Positions 14,952 through 21,852 of a DNA stretch of 23,069 nucleotides are shown piece by piece. Within the stretch, counting starts at the first letter, position 1, and each line of letters opens with the position of its first letter. Source of the stretch: JADGHQ01 sp045805385. GTDB lineage: Bacteria; Actinomycetota; Thermoleophilia; Solirubrobacterales; Thermoleophilaceae. The notes beneath the pieces are model-generated. The model saw only the letters and a program-made list of their open reading frames with translations, was not told where the DNA came from and did no database searches. The stretch is from contig JBJMLG010000245.1 in NCBI GenBank assembly GCA_045805385.1, positions 1-23,069 on the forward strand, given 5' to 3'. A program made the position numbers and the translations under genes.

Positions 14952-16288
14952 GCACGCGCCCGCGATTCCTCGAGCCTGCCCTTGGCGGGCTGCTGCTCGC
15001 GCTGGCGGCGCTCGTGGCGGTCCATCTGATCCGAGGTGACAGCTACTGGAACTACAGCGAGGGTGTGTACGCGTACACCTCTCGCGTACTGCTGCACGAC
15101 GGTGGCCTCTACCGTCACGTGGTCGTGGCGCAACCGCCCGCGCAGTTCCTCGTCGGCGCGCTCGTGCTGGCGATCCACGACTCGCTCGGCTGGCTGAGGC
15201 TGGTGCTGGGGCTCGTGCAGGTGGGTACCGCGGTGCTCTGCTCCGCGGTCGTCTGGCGGCTCACCGGAAACCGCGTCGCGAGCGTGCTGGCCGCTCCGCT
15301 GGCGATGCTCACGCCCTGGGCCGTTCACGAGAACGGCCAGATCACGCCCGAGCTGTTCGCGCCGCCGCTGTTCCTCGGCGCGGCGCTGCTCGCCACGAGG
15401 CGCGATCGCTCGGCCGCGGCCGGCGCGCTGGCGGCCGCCGCGCCGTTCTTCAAGGTGCCGTTCCTGCTGCCGCTCGCCGCGCTGGTGCTCACTGCGGCCG
15501 ACCGGCGGCGCGCGCTCACATCGGCCGTAGTGGTGCTCGTCGCCGGCGCCGCCATCTTCACCGCCATCTTTGGCACCGGGCTGTGGGAGGACGCGGTGGC
15601 GGCCCAGATCGGAAGCGGCCGGCGCGGGATCGGCGTGCTCAAGGGCGTGTGGGGCCAGGCCGGCTGGAACCTGATCGGCCTGCTGGTGCCGGCCGCGCTG
15701 GCGCTCGCGTATCGCACGCGCTCGCGCGACCCGCTGCTTCTCCGGATTGCCACGGCGCTAGCCATCGGCTTCCTGCTCACGCTGATCACGAACACGAAGC
15801 AGGGCACCGGCCTGAACATCCTCGTGCCGATCGAGGCGGCGCTCGTGCCGCTCGCGGTGGCCGGAGCGACCTGGTCGCTCGCCGCCGTGCGGGTACGCGC
15901 GGTGCGCGCGCGGCCGGCCCTCGTGGCAAGCGCGCTCGGCCTCGCGCTGGTGTCGGCGCAGGGACTGTCGCTGCTCGCCTCGCCCACCGACGCCAAGCCG
16001 TTCCTGAGGCCCGGCTCCAGGCCGGCGTGGGAGCAGGCGCTCAGCAAGCGCGAGGTGGACGGCGAGGTGTCGCGCGCCAAGGCCTGCAACTCGAAGCTCG
16101 CGTACCCGGGGCCCCCGTTCATCGCCTTCCTGGCGCACCGCCGCATGCCCGACGATCAGCCGGACCAGTTCATCACCGAGAAGGCGAGCCGTTACCGCGA
16201 CGTGTTGGCGCGCATGCGCAGCGACAAGCCCTTCTGTCCAGCGGCATTGCCACCCAAAGTCCTCGGGCAGCCCGGAATCGGCCGCTAG
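14948..16288 (+). CDS. GT39-like (ArnT/PMT family) membrane glycosyltransferase
   Basis: A polytopic membrane protein of about 446 residues. The first membrane helix (ALGGLLLALAALVAVHLI) is followed by an external loop with the GT-C signature: WNYSEGVYAY (acidic Glu38 in the catalytic position), then LLHDGGLYRHVVVAQPPAQFL, the typical GLYxDxxxxQPP-like element. Several further hydrophobic segments follow and the C-terminus is soluble. Family members move a sugar from a polyprenyl-phosphate donor to lipid or protein acceptors outside the membrane. The start is unusual. CTG 14948 gives a natural N-terminus MSTRPRF, overlaps the stop of the small upstream frame, and has AGGAG 11 bases before it. 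ATG 14849 and GTG 14891 are in frame, but the bases between them and 14948 have non-coding third-position composition. The GH76 gene begins 12 bp after its stop. Confidence 0.72.
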   Translation: MSTRPRFLEPALGGLLLALAALVAVHLIRGDSYWNYSEGVYAYTSRVLLHDGGLYRHVVVAQPPAQFLVGALVLAIHDSLGWLRLVLGLVQVGTAVLCSAVVWRLTGNRVASVLAAPLAMLTPWAVHENGQITPELFAPPLFLGAALLATRRDRSAAAGALAAAAPFFKVPFLLPLAALVLTAADRRRALTSAVVVLVAGAAIFTAIFGTGLWEDAVAAQIGSGRRGIGVLKGVWGQAGWNLIGLLVPAALALAYRTRSRDPLLLRIATALAIGFLLTLITNTKQGTGLNILVPIEAALVPLAVAGATWSLAAVRVRAVRARPALVASALGLALVSAQGLSLLASPTDAKPFLRPGSRPAWEQALSKREVDGEVSRAKACNSKLAYPGPPFIAFLAHRRMPDDQPDQFITEKASRYRDVLARMRSDKPFCPAALPPKVLGQPGIGR

Positions 16289-16300
16289 GTTGTAGGCCGC

Positions 16301-17380
16301 ATGCGCGTCCCCTCGCGAGCCGGGCGGGCGGCATTCGCCGGCGTGCTCGCGGTCGTGGCCCTGCTTGCCCTGTCCGTCACGCTCGGTGAGCGCCGTGCCG
16401 TCGCAGACCCAGGCACCTCCGCCGCACGCGCCCGCGCCGGCTACGAAGCGATGCGCCGCGTTCTCGACGACCGCCGCAACCACGCATGGCCGTTCGTGCG
16501 TGCGGTCGCCGCGGCGCAGTCGATCGCCGAGCTCCCGGACGCGAGCCCGCGGGAGCGCGCCGAGGCGCGCAACCGCCTGCGGCAGCTGAGGCGCTACTGG
16601 CGCTCGAGCGCCTACGAGAGCAGGCAGCGAGCGCCCTTCGGGCCCGGCGGAGACCTGTACTACGACGACAACGAGTGGATCGCGCTCGAGCTGATGCGCC
16701 GCTATGCGAAGACGAACGAGCACGCGCTGCTCGACCGCTCGCGCGACGTGCTCCGCCTCGTGATCCGCGCGTGGGACCGCGGCGCGCGTACCTGCCCCGG
16801 CGGTGTGACGTGGACCCCCGTGCCCCGCTACTACCAGCGCGGCACGGTCACCAACGGGCCCGGCGCCCAGCTGGCCGTCGCGATCTACGAGGCCACCGGC
16901 GACCGCCGCGCGCTCGGATGGGCCAAGCGCATGTACTCCTGGGCGGAGCGCTGCATGCTCGACCAGCGGGCGGGTCTCTACCAGGACCACTTCCGTCCCG
17001 ACGGCAGCCGCGACACCACCATCTGGAGCTACAACCAGGGCAGCATGATCGGCGCCGCCGTCGCGCTCTACCGCGCCACCGGCGACCGGTCCTACCTCGA
17101 CACCGCCGCTGCGCGAGCCGCCCGCGCGCTCGACTACTTCGAGGACAGCCGGCTGCCTTCAGAGCCGCCTTACTTTCTGGCGATCTACTTCAGGAACCTG
17201 CTGACCTTTGAACGGGTCGCAGGCGGGACGAGCTTCCGCTCCCAGCTCGAGCGCTATGCGGATCAGGCCTGGAATCACTCTCAAGCTCCCAATACCGGGG
17301 TCTTCGGGAGCGAGCGGGAAGAGCGGCTCCTCCGGCAAGCGGGCATGGTCGAGATCTACGCGCTCCTCGCGGGTCCTTGA
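16301..17380 (+). CDS. Exported glycoside hydrolase family 76-like protein (alpha-1,6-mannanase family)
   Basis: A 359-residue protein with an N-terminal signal peptide or anchor (Arg-rich start, then AFAGVLAVVALLALSVTL at about 11-28). The remainder is an (alpha/alpha)6-barrel-like protein with GH76 hallmarks. YYDDNEW includes the consecutive Asp122-Asp123 that are nucleophile/acid in this family. It is followed by repeated LYxATGDxxxLxxA-type helices (IYEATGDRRALGWA, LYRATGDRSYLDTA), CPGGVTW, and IWSYNQGSMIGAAVALY. Known members cleave, or in fungal Dfg5/Dcw1 probably transglycosylate, alpha-1,6-mannan. Here the target is probably an envelope mannan or lipomannan, fitting the MptB-like mannosyltransferase nearby; this is inference. 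It follows the GT39-like gene by 12 bp and overlaps the next frame, so all are likely one operon. Confidence 0.85.
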   Translation: MRVPSRAGRAAFAGVLAVVALLALSVTLGERRAVADPGTSAARARAGYEAMRRVLDDRRNHAWPFVRAVAAAQSIAELPDASPRERAEARNRLRQLRRYWRSSAYESRQRAPFGPGGDLYYDDNEWIALELMRRYAKTNEHALLDRSRDVLRLVIRAWDRGARTCPGGVTWTPVPRYYQRGTVTNGPGAQLAVAIYEATGDRRALGWAKRMYSWAERCMLDQRAGLYQDHFRPDGSRDTTIWSYNQGSMIGAAVALYRATGDRSYLDTAAARAARALDYFEDSRLPSEPPYFLAIYFRNLLTFERVAGGTSFRSQLERYADQAWNHSQAPNTGVFGSEREERLLRQAGMVEIYALLAGP

Positions 17381-17723
17381 CGCGATCCTCGTCCTGTTCG
17401 CGGTGGTGCTGGCCGTTGCGGTGGTCGTGAACGCGCTCAGCGACGTGCACGGCGCCCACACCGTGAAGACCCAGAAGGCCGCCTTCCGCAGCTGGCTGGC
17501 CGCACACGGGGAGCTTGACCGCGTGGGCAAGTCGATCGTGCGTGTCGGCAGCCGCGAGAACACGGTGTGCGCGCCGCTGCTCGTTCATCACAGGCCGCGG
17601 AAGGACCACCTGAAGCTATGCGCCGTCACGACGGACGGGCCGCACGTGCGCATTGTGAGCGTGATGACGCGGCACAAGCTGCCGTCTCAGCTCGTGCCGC
17701 ACGGCGTCACCCCGCGCCAATGA
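17256..17723 (+). CDS. Unknown single-pass membrane-anchored protein
   Basis: No family recognised. From the only in-frame ATG (17256) the product would be about 155 residues. A Ser/Gly/Arg/Lys-rich cytoplasmic tail of about 43 residues comes first, then one hydrophobic helix (ILVLFAVVLAVAVVVNAL), then an external domain of about 95 residues with two cysteines (NTVCAPLL and KLCAVTT) that could pair. The tail would lie inside the end of the GH76 gene (125-bp overlap), so the true start may be later, for example a CTG or GTG at 17394-17406 at the beginning of the helix. Positive charge before the helix and none just after agrees with a type II orientation. It follows the GH76 gene and overlaps the 3' end of the convergent mannosyltransferase gene by 17 bp. 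A partner in envelope glycan work is only a guess. Confidence 0.6.
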   Translation: MRIRPGITLKLPIPGSSGASGKSGSSGKRAWSRSTRSSRVLDAILVLFAVVLAVAVVVNALSDVHGAHTVKTQKAAFRSWLAAHGELDRVGKSIVRVGSRENTVCAPLLVHHRPRKDHLKLCAVTTDGPHVRIVSVMTRHKLPSQLVPHGVTPRQ

Positions 17724-19038
17724 AGATGTTCCAGCGCCCCAGCACGTAGTAGGCGCAGAACGCGAGCGCGACGATCTTCAGGCGCCGGTCACGGCTCAGA
17801 GCCGCGAACGGCAGCGTCCAGATCGTGTACCAGCCGAGGATCCACGAGCTTGTGAGCAGCGTGAGCGCAAGCGCCCATCCTGCCCCGGCGATCCAGTCCA
17901 TCCCGCGCCACACCCGCCCAATCAGATAGAGGAGCCCCGCAACGAGCACCGCGGTGGCGACGAGGTGAGCGAGCGGAGTGACGGTGTCCGCCCCGAACAG
18001 CCGCGACAGCTCGGTCGGCACGCTGTCGGCCGACACGAACCCCGCCTCGCGGCGCAGGACACGGATCACGCCGAGCCCGTGATCGGGGAACGCAATCGCG
18101 GCGGTGGCCACCCCGATGGCGCCCGCGGCGAGCGCGCCGGCCACGGCACGGCGCCGGTCGGATGAGCCGAGCAGGAAGAACGGGAGCGTCACGACTGCCG
18201 AGGCCTTGGTGAGCGTGGCGGCGACTGCACCCGCCGCGCCACCGACCGAGCGCTGCGCCAGAGAGAGGGCTATGCCGCCCGTGAGCAGCAGCAGCATCAG
18301 CAGATCGTTGTGGCCACCGCCCACCGCGTAAACCAGCACCATCGGGTTCAGCCCGAAGAGGGCCACCGCAGGCGCCGGCGCGATATCGCGCTGCCGCGCG
18401 CAGCGCCAGATCAGCGCGCAGACGCCGAGCGCCGAGGCGGCGGCGATGCCCTTCAGTGCCCACAGCGCGCCGACCACGCCGAGCGGCGCGAGCGTGTAGC
18501 TGGTCAAGGTGAACAACGGACCGTACGCGCTCGGGGCGTGGCGCCACCCGACGAACGGGAACACCGGGTCGTGCGGTGCGATCGCAGGTCCGTGCAGATA
18601 CGGGTCCACGCCGTGGTCGACACCCATCCGCGCGTACGCGACATAGCTGAAGATGTCCTTCGACAGGATCGGTGGGGCGATCGCGAAGATCAGGACCAGT
18701 ACGGCCACGGCGCTGAGGGTCCAGCGCGCTCCGAGGTGACGACCCCATACGAGAAAGGCCCCGTAGAACCCGCCCATCAGCAGGAGCAGCATCAGGAACT
18801 GCGCGCCCGTGATGCCGAAGCCCTCACCCAGCGGGCCGGTGAGCCCCTCGGGCACGTGCGCCCGGCTGCTGATCGGCAGCACGAAGGAGCGATGCATGCT
18901 CGCGCCGGCGGCGAGCACGGAACCCGTGACGACCACGCCGGCGAGCGAAAGCAGTGCGAGCACCTGACGGAGCTCCGGCAGTCGCACGGCGAGTGCGCGC
19001 GAGGGCCGAAGCTTCGGGGTTGCCGCCTGGGTCGTCAT
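17707..19038 (-). CDS. Polyprenol-phosphomannose-dependent mannosyltransferase, MptA/MptB-like
   Basis: A 443-residue GT-C membrane glycosyltransferase with roughly a dozen hydrophobic segments. The first external loop has SKDIFSYVAYARMG with Asp128 at the catalytic position, followed by HGVDPYLHGP and SAYGPLFT. GLNPMVLVYAVGGGHND (His-Asn-Asp at 243-245) is the second landmark of the alpha-1,6-mannopyranosyltransferases that use polyprenol-phosphomannose to elongate lipomannan in mycobacteria and relatives. The acceptor here is not known. The start ATG 19038 has GGAAGG 8 bases upstream, embedded in two adjacent inverted repeats. The gene lies 58 bp downstream of glycerate kinase on the same strand. 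Its 3' end overlaps by 17 bp the unknown protein of the GT39/GH76 operon, so the two glycan transcripts run into each other. No intrinsic terminator is seen at the junction. Confidence 0.82.
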   Translation of the reverse strand: MTTQAATPKLRPSRALAVRLPELRQVLALLSLAGVVVTGSVLAAGASMHRSFVLPISSRAHVPEGLTGPLGEGFGITGAQFLMLLLLMGGFYGAFLVWGRHLGARWTLSAVAVLVLIFAIAPPILSKDIFSYVAYARMGVDHGVDPYLHGPAIAPHDPVFPFVGWRHAPSAYGPLFTLTSYTLAPLGVVGALWALKGIAAASALGVCALIWRCARQRDIAPAPAVALFGLNPMVLVYAVGGGHNDLLMLLLLTGGIALSLAQRSVGGAAGAVAATLTKASAVVTLPFFLLGSSDRRRAVAGALAAGAIGVATAAIAFPDHGLGVIRVLRREAGFVSADSVPTELSRLFGADTVTPLAHLVATAVLVAGLLYLIGRVWRGMDWIAGAGWALALTLLTSSWILGWYTIWTLPFAALSRDRRLKIVALAFCAYYVLGRWNIFIGAG

Positions 19039-19039
19039 G

Positions 19040-19065
19040 GGAAGGGCCTTCCGGGAATGTCCCGG
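19040..19065 (-). promoter_or_regulatory. Two adjacent inverted repeats covering the ribosome site of the mannosyltransferase gene
   Basis: GGAAGG-G-CCTTCC (19040-19052) and CCGGGA-ATG-TCCCGG (19051-19065) are both perfect. On the - strand the only Shine-Dalgarno (GGAAGG) lies inside the first and abuts the second. They may be a translation-control hairpin or an operator pair. The rest of the 58-bp spacer (to 19096) shows no clear promoter. Confidence 0.4.
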
Positions 19066-19096
19066 ACTGATGCAGAGTTCCCCCCTTCGCTGAAGC

Positions 19097-20086
19097 TCAG
19101 CTAAAGCGGGCGAGCGAGCGCCCAGCAGCCTCGATCTGCGCGAGCGTTGCCGCCTCGCGCACGCTCGCCAAGTCGATCACGCGTTCCAGGAACCCGTCGA
19201 GCGCGTCCTCGCCGACGACCGCGTGGCAGCCCACTCCGCCCTGGCGGCAGCGCGTGGCCACCTCACCCACCGCCTTGCCCTCGAGCGTCTGTTCGTCGAG
19301 GCGCCCCTCGCCCGTGACCACGAAGCGGGATTCGCGCATGGCCGAGTCGAACCCGACCGCGTCGAGCACGTACGGCGCGCCCGGGAGCAGCTTGGCGCCC
19401 CGGTATGCCCAGAGCCCACCGGAGAGGCCGCCAGCCGCGCCCGTCATCGGCACGCCGCGCGGGTCGCGCGGAGCATCCCGGGCGAGCCGCGCCAACCGGA
19501 GCTCGAGCCGCTTCACGGTGTCGCCATCCGCGCCCTTCTGCGGGGCGAACACGCGCGGAGCGAGCTCGAATGGCGTGCGCACGTCACACAGCACCTCGAG
19601 CTTCGGCTTCACGCCGGCTTCATCGAGGGCGGCGAGCGCGCCCGCGCCGCCGTCGGTGGTCGCGCTGCCGCCCACCGTGACGAGCACCGTCCGGGCGCCG
19701 GCCTCGGCCGCCGCCACGATCAGCTCGCCGGTGCCGCGGGTGGAGGCCGCGAACGCGTCACGCTCAGTCTCCTCCACCAGCCCGAGGCCGCTCGCCTCGG
19801 CCATCTCCACGACGCCCCGGCCGTCGTGCAGCAGCGCGTAGCGCGCCTCCACCGGCCTGCCGAGCGGGTCGCGCACCTCAGCCGTGCGGTAGTCGCCGCC
19901 GAGCGCTCCCAGCAGCACGTCCATCGTTCCCTCGCCGCCGTCCGCGACCGGCAGCTCGGTCGCCGGCAGCCCGCCCGCCTCGAGGCCGCGGGCGAGCGCA
20001 GACGCCACCTCGGCGGCGCTGAAGGTGCCCTTGAAGCTGTCTGGGGCGGCCAGGACGGGGGCGGAAGTGGGACCCGGCGCGGTCAC
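19097..20086 (-). CDS. glxK: Glycerate kinase (GlxK/GarK family)
   Basis: A 329-residue cytosolic kinase that phosphorylates D-glycerate with ATP (this family gives 2-phosphoglycerate). Motifs are clear: APDSFKGTFSA near the N-terminus, ELPVADGGEGTMDVL, GGSATTDGGAGALAAL, TGAAGGLSGGL and VVTGEGRLDEQTLEGKAVGEVA. Length is slightly below the family norm of about 370-380. The start is GTG 20086, 12 residues before APDSFKG, with AAGGA 9 bases upstream; no ATG is available. Glycerate is the next intermediate when glyoxylate is handled through tartronate semialdehyde, so it may connect with the glycolate genes 7 kb away. However, the carboligase and reductase of that route are absent from the window. 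It diverges from the acyl-CoA dehydrogenase across 18 bp and probably shares a transcript with the mannosyltransferase. Confidence 0.9.
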   Translation of the reverse strand: MTAPGPTSAPVLAAPDSFKGTFSAAEVASALARGLEAGGLPATELPVADGGEGTMDVLLGALGGDYRTAEVRDPLGRPVEARYALLHDGRGVVEMAEASGLGLVEETERDAFAASTRGTGELIVAAAEAGARTVLVTVGGSATTDGGAGALAALDEAGVKPKLEVLCDVRTPFELAPRVFAPQKGADGDTVKRLELRLARLARDAPRDPRGVPMTGAAGGLSGGLWAYRGAKLLPGAPYVLDAVGFDSAMRESRFVVTGEGRLDEQTLEGKAVGEVATRCRQGGVGCHAVVGEDALDGFLERVIDLASVREAATLAQIEAAGRSLARFS

Positions 20087-20104
20087 TAGGATGCATCCTT
20101 CCTG
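20087..20104. promoter_or_regulatory. 18-bp divergent spacer with a perfect 12-bp palindrome
   Basis: The starts of glycerate kinase and acyl-CoA dehydrogenase are only 18 bp apart. AGGATGCATCCT (20088-20099) is a perfect palindrome filling most of the gap. On the - strand its AAGGA arm is the glycerate kinase ribosome site. On the + strand TAGGAT (20087-20092) fits TANNNT and would give an almost leaderless dehydrogenase mRNA, although no good -35 is seen. A regulator bound here could affect both genes. Confidence 0.4.
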
Positions 20105-21262
20105 ATGGCCGCCACAGCCGACATGACGTACGCCCTGAACGACGAGCAGATCGCGTTCCGCGACCTCGTGAGGCAGATCGCGCAGGAGCGCGTGGCCCCG
20201 CGCGCGGCCGAGATCGACGAGAAGGCCGAGTACCCGCACGACCTTCGCAAGCTGCTCGCCGAGCAGGACATCCTCGGCCTGCCGTTCGACGAGGAGCACG
20301 GCGGTACGGGCACCGGCACGCTGACGCTCAACATGGCCGTCGAGGAGCTCGCGAAGGCGTGTGCCTCCACAGCGCTGATCCTCATGGTGCAGGAGCTCGG
20401 TTCGCTTCCGATCAAGCTCTTCGGCACCGACGAGCAGAAGCAGCGCTGGCTCCCGAGGCTCGCCAGCGGCGAGTGGTCGCCCGCGTTCGCGCTGTCCGAG
20501 GTGGAGGCGGGCTCCGACCCGGGCGGCATGCGAACGCGCGCCGTGCAGGATGGCGACGAGTGGGTCATCAACGGCGAGAAGAACTGGATCACGAACCTCG
20601 GTATCGCGGATCTGTTCGTGGTGTTCGCCGTGACCGATCCCGAGCAGGGCCACTCGCGCGGCATCTCCGCGTTCGTGGTCGAGGCCGATCGCCCAGGCGT
20701 CTCGGTCGGGAAGCTCGAGCACAAGATGGGGATCCGCGGCTCGCCGACCGGCCAGCCGGTGTTCAGCGACGTGCGCATCCCGGCGGACAACCTGATCGGC
20801 AACGTGAACGAGGGCTTCAGAGTCGCGATGGCCACGCTCGACCGCTCGCGGCTCGGCGTAGCCGCTCAGGCTCTCGGCATCGCGCAGGGGGCGACCGACT
20901 ACGCCGCGGCGTACGCGCGCGAGCGCCGGCAGTTCGGCAAGCCGATCAACTCGTTCCAGGCAATCCAGTTCAAGCTGGCCGACATGGAGACCCGCACGGC
21001 GGCCGCGCGTGAGCTGCTCTACAAGGCGTGCGCGAAGGTGGACCGCCGCGAGCCCGACATGGGCAAGTACTCCGCGATGGCGAAGCTGTTTGCATCTGAC
21101 ACCGCGATGGACGTGACTGTGGAGGCCGTGCAGGTGCTCGGCGGCTACGGCTTCGTGAAGGACTACCCCGTGGAGCGCATGATGCGCGACGCGAAGATCA
21201 CCCAGATCTACGAGGGCACGAACGAGATCCAGCGCCTCGTGATCGCGCGCTCGCTGCGCTAG
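20105..21262 (+). CDS. Acyl-CoA dehydrogenase (short/medium-chain type)
   Basis: A 385-residue FAD enzyme that introduces the alpha-beta double bond into acyl-CoA, passing electrons to electron-transfer flavoprotein; length is exactly typical. It contains the N-terminal helical domain (LNDEQIAFRDLVRQIAQERVAPRAAEID), the FAD-contact motifs ALSEVEAGSDPGGMRTRA and INGEKNWITNLGIADLFVVF, and the C-terminal domain with RRQFGKPINSFQAIQFKLADM, QVLGGYGFVKDYPVERMMRDAKI and IYEGTNEIQRLVIAR. Glu370 in that last motif is the catalytic base, as in short- and medium-chain enzymes. Chain specificity cannot be set from sequence alone; butyryl-CoA, isobutyryl-CoA or 2-methylacyl-CoA are possible. ATG 20105 has no good ribosome site; ATG 20123 is an alternative that removes six residues. 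No partner genes of beta-oxidation adjoin it. Confidence 0.93.
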   Translation: MAATADMTYALNDEQIAFRDLVRQIAQERVAPRAAEIDEKAEYPHDLRKLLAEQDILGLPFDEEHGGTGTGTLTLNMAVEELAKACASTALILMVQELGSLPIKLFGTDEQKQRWLPRLASGEWSPAFALSEVEAGSDPGGMRTRAVQDGDEWVINGEKNWITNLGIADLFVVFAVTDPEQGHSRGISAFVVEADRPGVSVGKLEHKMGIRGSPTGQPVFSDVRIPADNLIGNVNEGFRVAMATLDRSRLGVAAQALGIAQGATDYAAAYARERRQFGKPINSFQAIQFKLADMETRTAAARELLYKACAKVDRREPDMGKYSAMAKLFASDTAMDVTVEAVQVLGGYGFVKDYPVERMMRDAKITQIYEGTNEIQRLVIARSLR

Positions 21263-21443
21263 GCATCACGGTTCCGCACCACCCTCCAGCAGCCGGCTGA
21301 GCAGCCCGATCAGCCGCTTTCGGTCGCCGAGCTGGCGGCCGCATAGCGCGCGCGACCCGGGGCCAATTACCCACGAGGGAGCCGCGCGAGCTTCTCGGGC
21401 GGTCGGACTTGAACGACCAGTTAGCCGCGAGATACTGCGCGGG
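21263..21443 (+). promoter_or_regulatory. Upstream region of the SnoaL-like gene: candidate leaderless promoter and stacked inverted repeats
   Basis: The 181-bp gap contains TTGAAC (21409-21414), a 16-bp spacer and GATACT (21431-21436), 7 bp before ATG 21444. Transcription would therefore begin at the start codon itself, as in leaderless actinobacterial mRNAs; no Shine-Dalgarno is present, which agrees. Two dyads of identical shape cover it: GGTCG-N8-CGACC (21401-21418) over the -35, and CCGCG-N8-CGCGG (21425-21442) over the -10. Their centres are 24 bp apart. A third imperfect hairpin (CCGC-G-CGAG, CTT loop, 21382-21402) lies upstream. The part 21266-21379 has coding-like third positions on the - strand (see findings). 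Confidence 0.42.
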
Positions 21444-21842
21444 ATGTCCGAGGACAACGTCACCAAGGCCAGGGATTTCATAGCCGCCTACAACCGGCGT
21501 GACTTCGACGCCGCCGTCCGGTTCTTCGACCCGGAGATCGACTGGGTGCTTCCGGCGCTCCAAAGGTCGGACTCCTGCAAAGGCCCAGACCAGGTCAAGC
21601 GCTTCTGGGAGGGGCTCGACGAGACGTTCGAGGAGCTGAGGCTCGAACCTCAGGAGACTGTGGATGCCGGCGACCAGGTGGCCATACGGCTTCGCTACTA
21701 CGGCCGTGGCAAGGGAAGCGGGGTGGCGATGGAATCAGAGCTCTACCACCAGGTCACCACCTTCCGCGACGGGATGATGGTGAGGATGGAGTACTTCACC
21801 AGCTGGGCCGAAGCACTCGAAGCCGCCGGCCTGCGGCGCTAG
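21444..21842 (+). CDS. SnoaL/NTF2-like protein
   Basis: A 132-residue small protein of the NTF2-like (SnoaL) cone fold: alpha helix ARDFIAAYNRRDFDAAVRFF, then DPEIDWVLP, a helical KGPDQVKRFWEGLDETFEEL, and beta strands (QVAIRLRYYGRGKGSG, SELYHQVTTFRDGMMVRMEYF) ending in SWAEALEAAGL. The order fits one complete domain. Proteins of this sort are numerous in soil actinobacteria and include enzymes, ligand binders and many of unknown role; no catalytic residues can be assigned. The start codon has no ribosome site but stands 7 bp from a -10-like GATACT, so translation is probably leaderless. The gene is convergent with the methyltransferase gene, 10 bp between the stops, with no visible terminator. 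Confidence 0.85.
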   Translation: MSEDNVTKARDFIAAYNRRDFDAAVRFFDPEIDWVLPALQRSDSCKGPDQVKRFWEGLDETFEELRLEPQETVDAGDQVAIRLRYYGRGKGSGVAMESELYHQVTTFRDGMMVRMEYFTSWAEALEAAGLRR

Positions 21843-21852
21843 CGACGGTGCG

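Noticed and set aside
20087..20722. Upstream extension of glycerate kinase across the acyl-CoA dehydrogenase gene
   Set aside because: It is antisense to a certain gene; the family N-terminus lies 12 residues after GTG 20086, which has a ribosome site.
21394..21443. tRNA-like T-arm on the - strand (GGTCG TTCAAGTC CGACC)
   Set aside because: The loop has the TTCAAGTC look, but the stem pairs with an 8-base loop instead of the 7-base T loop. No D-arm, anticodon arm or matching acceptor stem can be built, and it overlaps the SnoaL-like start region. More simply read as a dyad.
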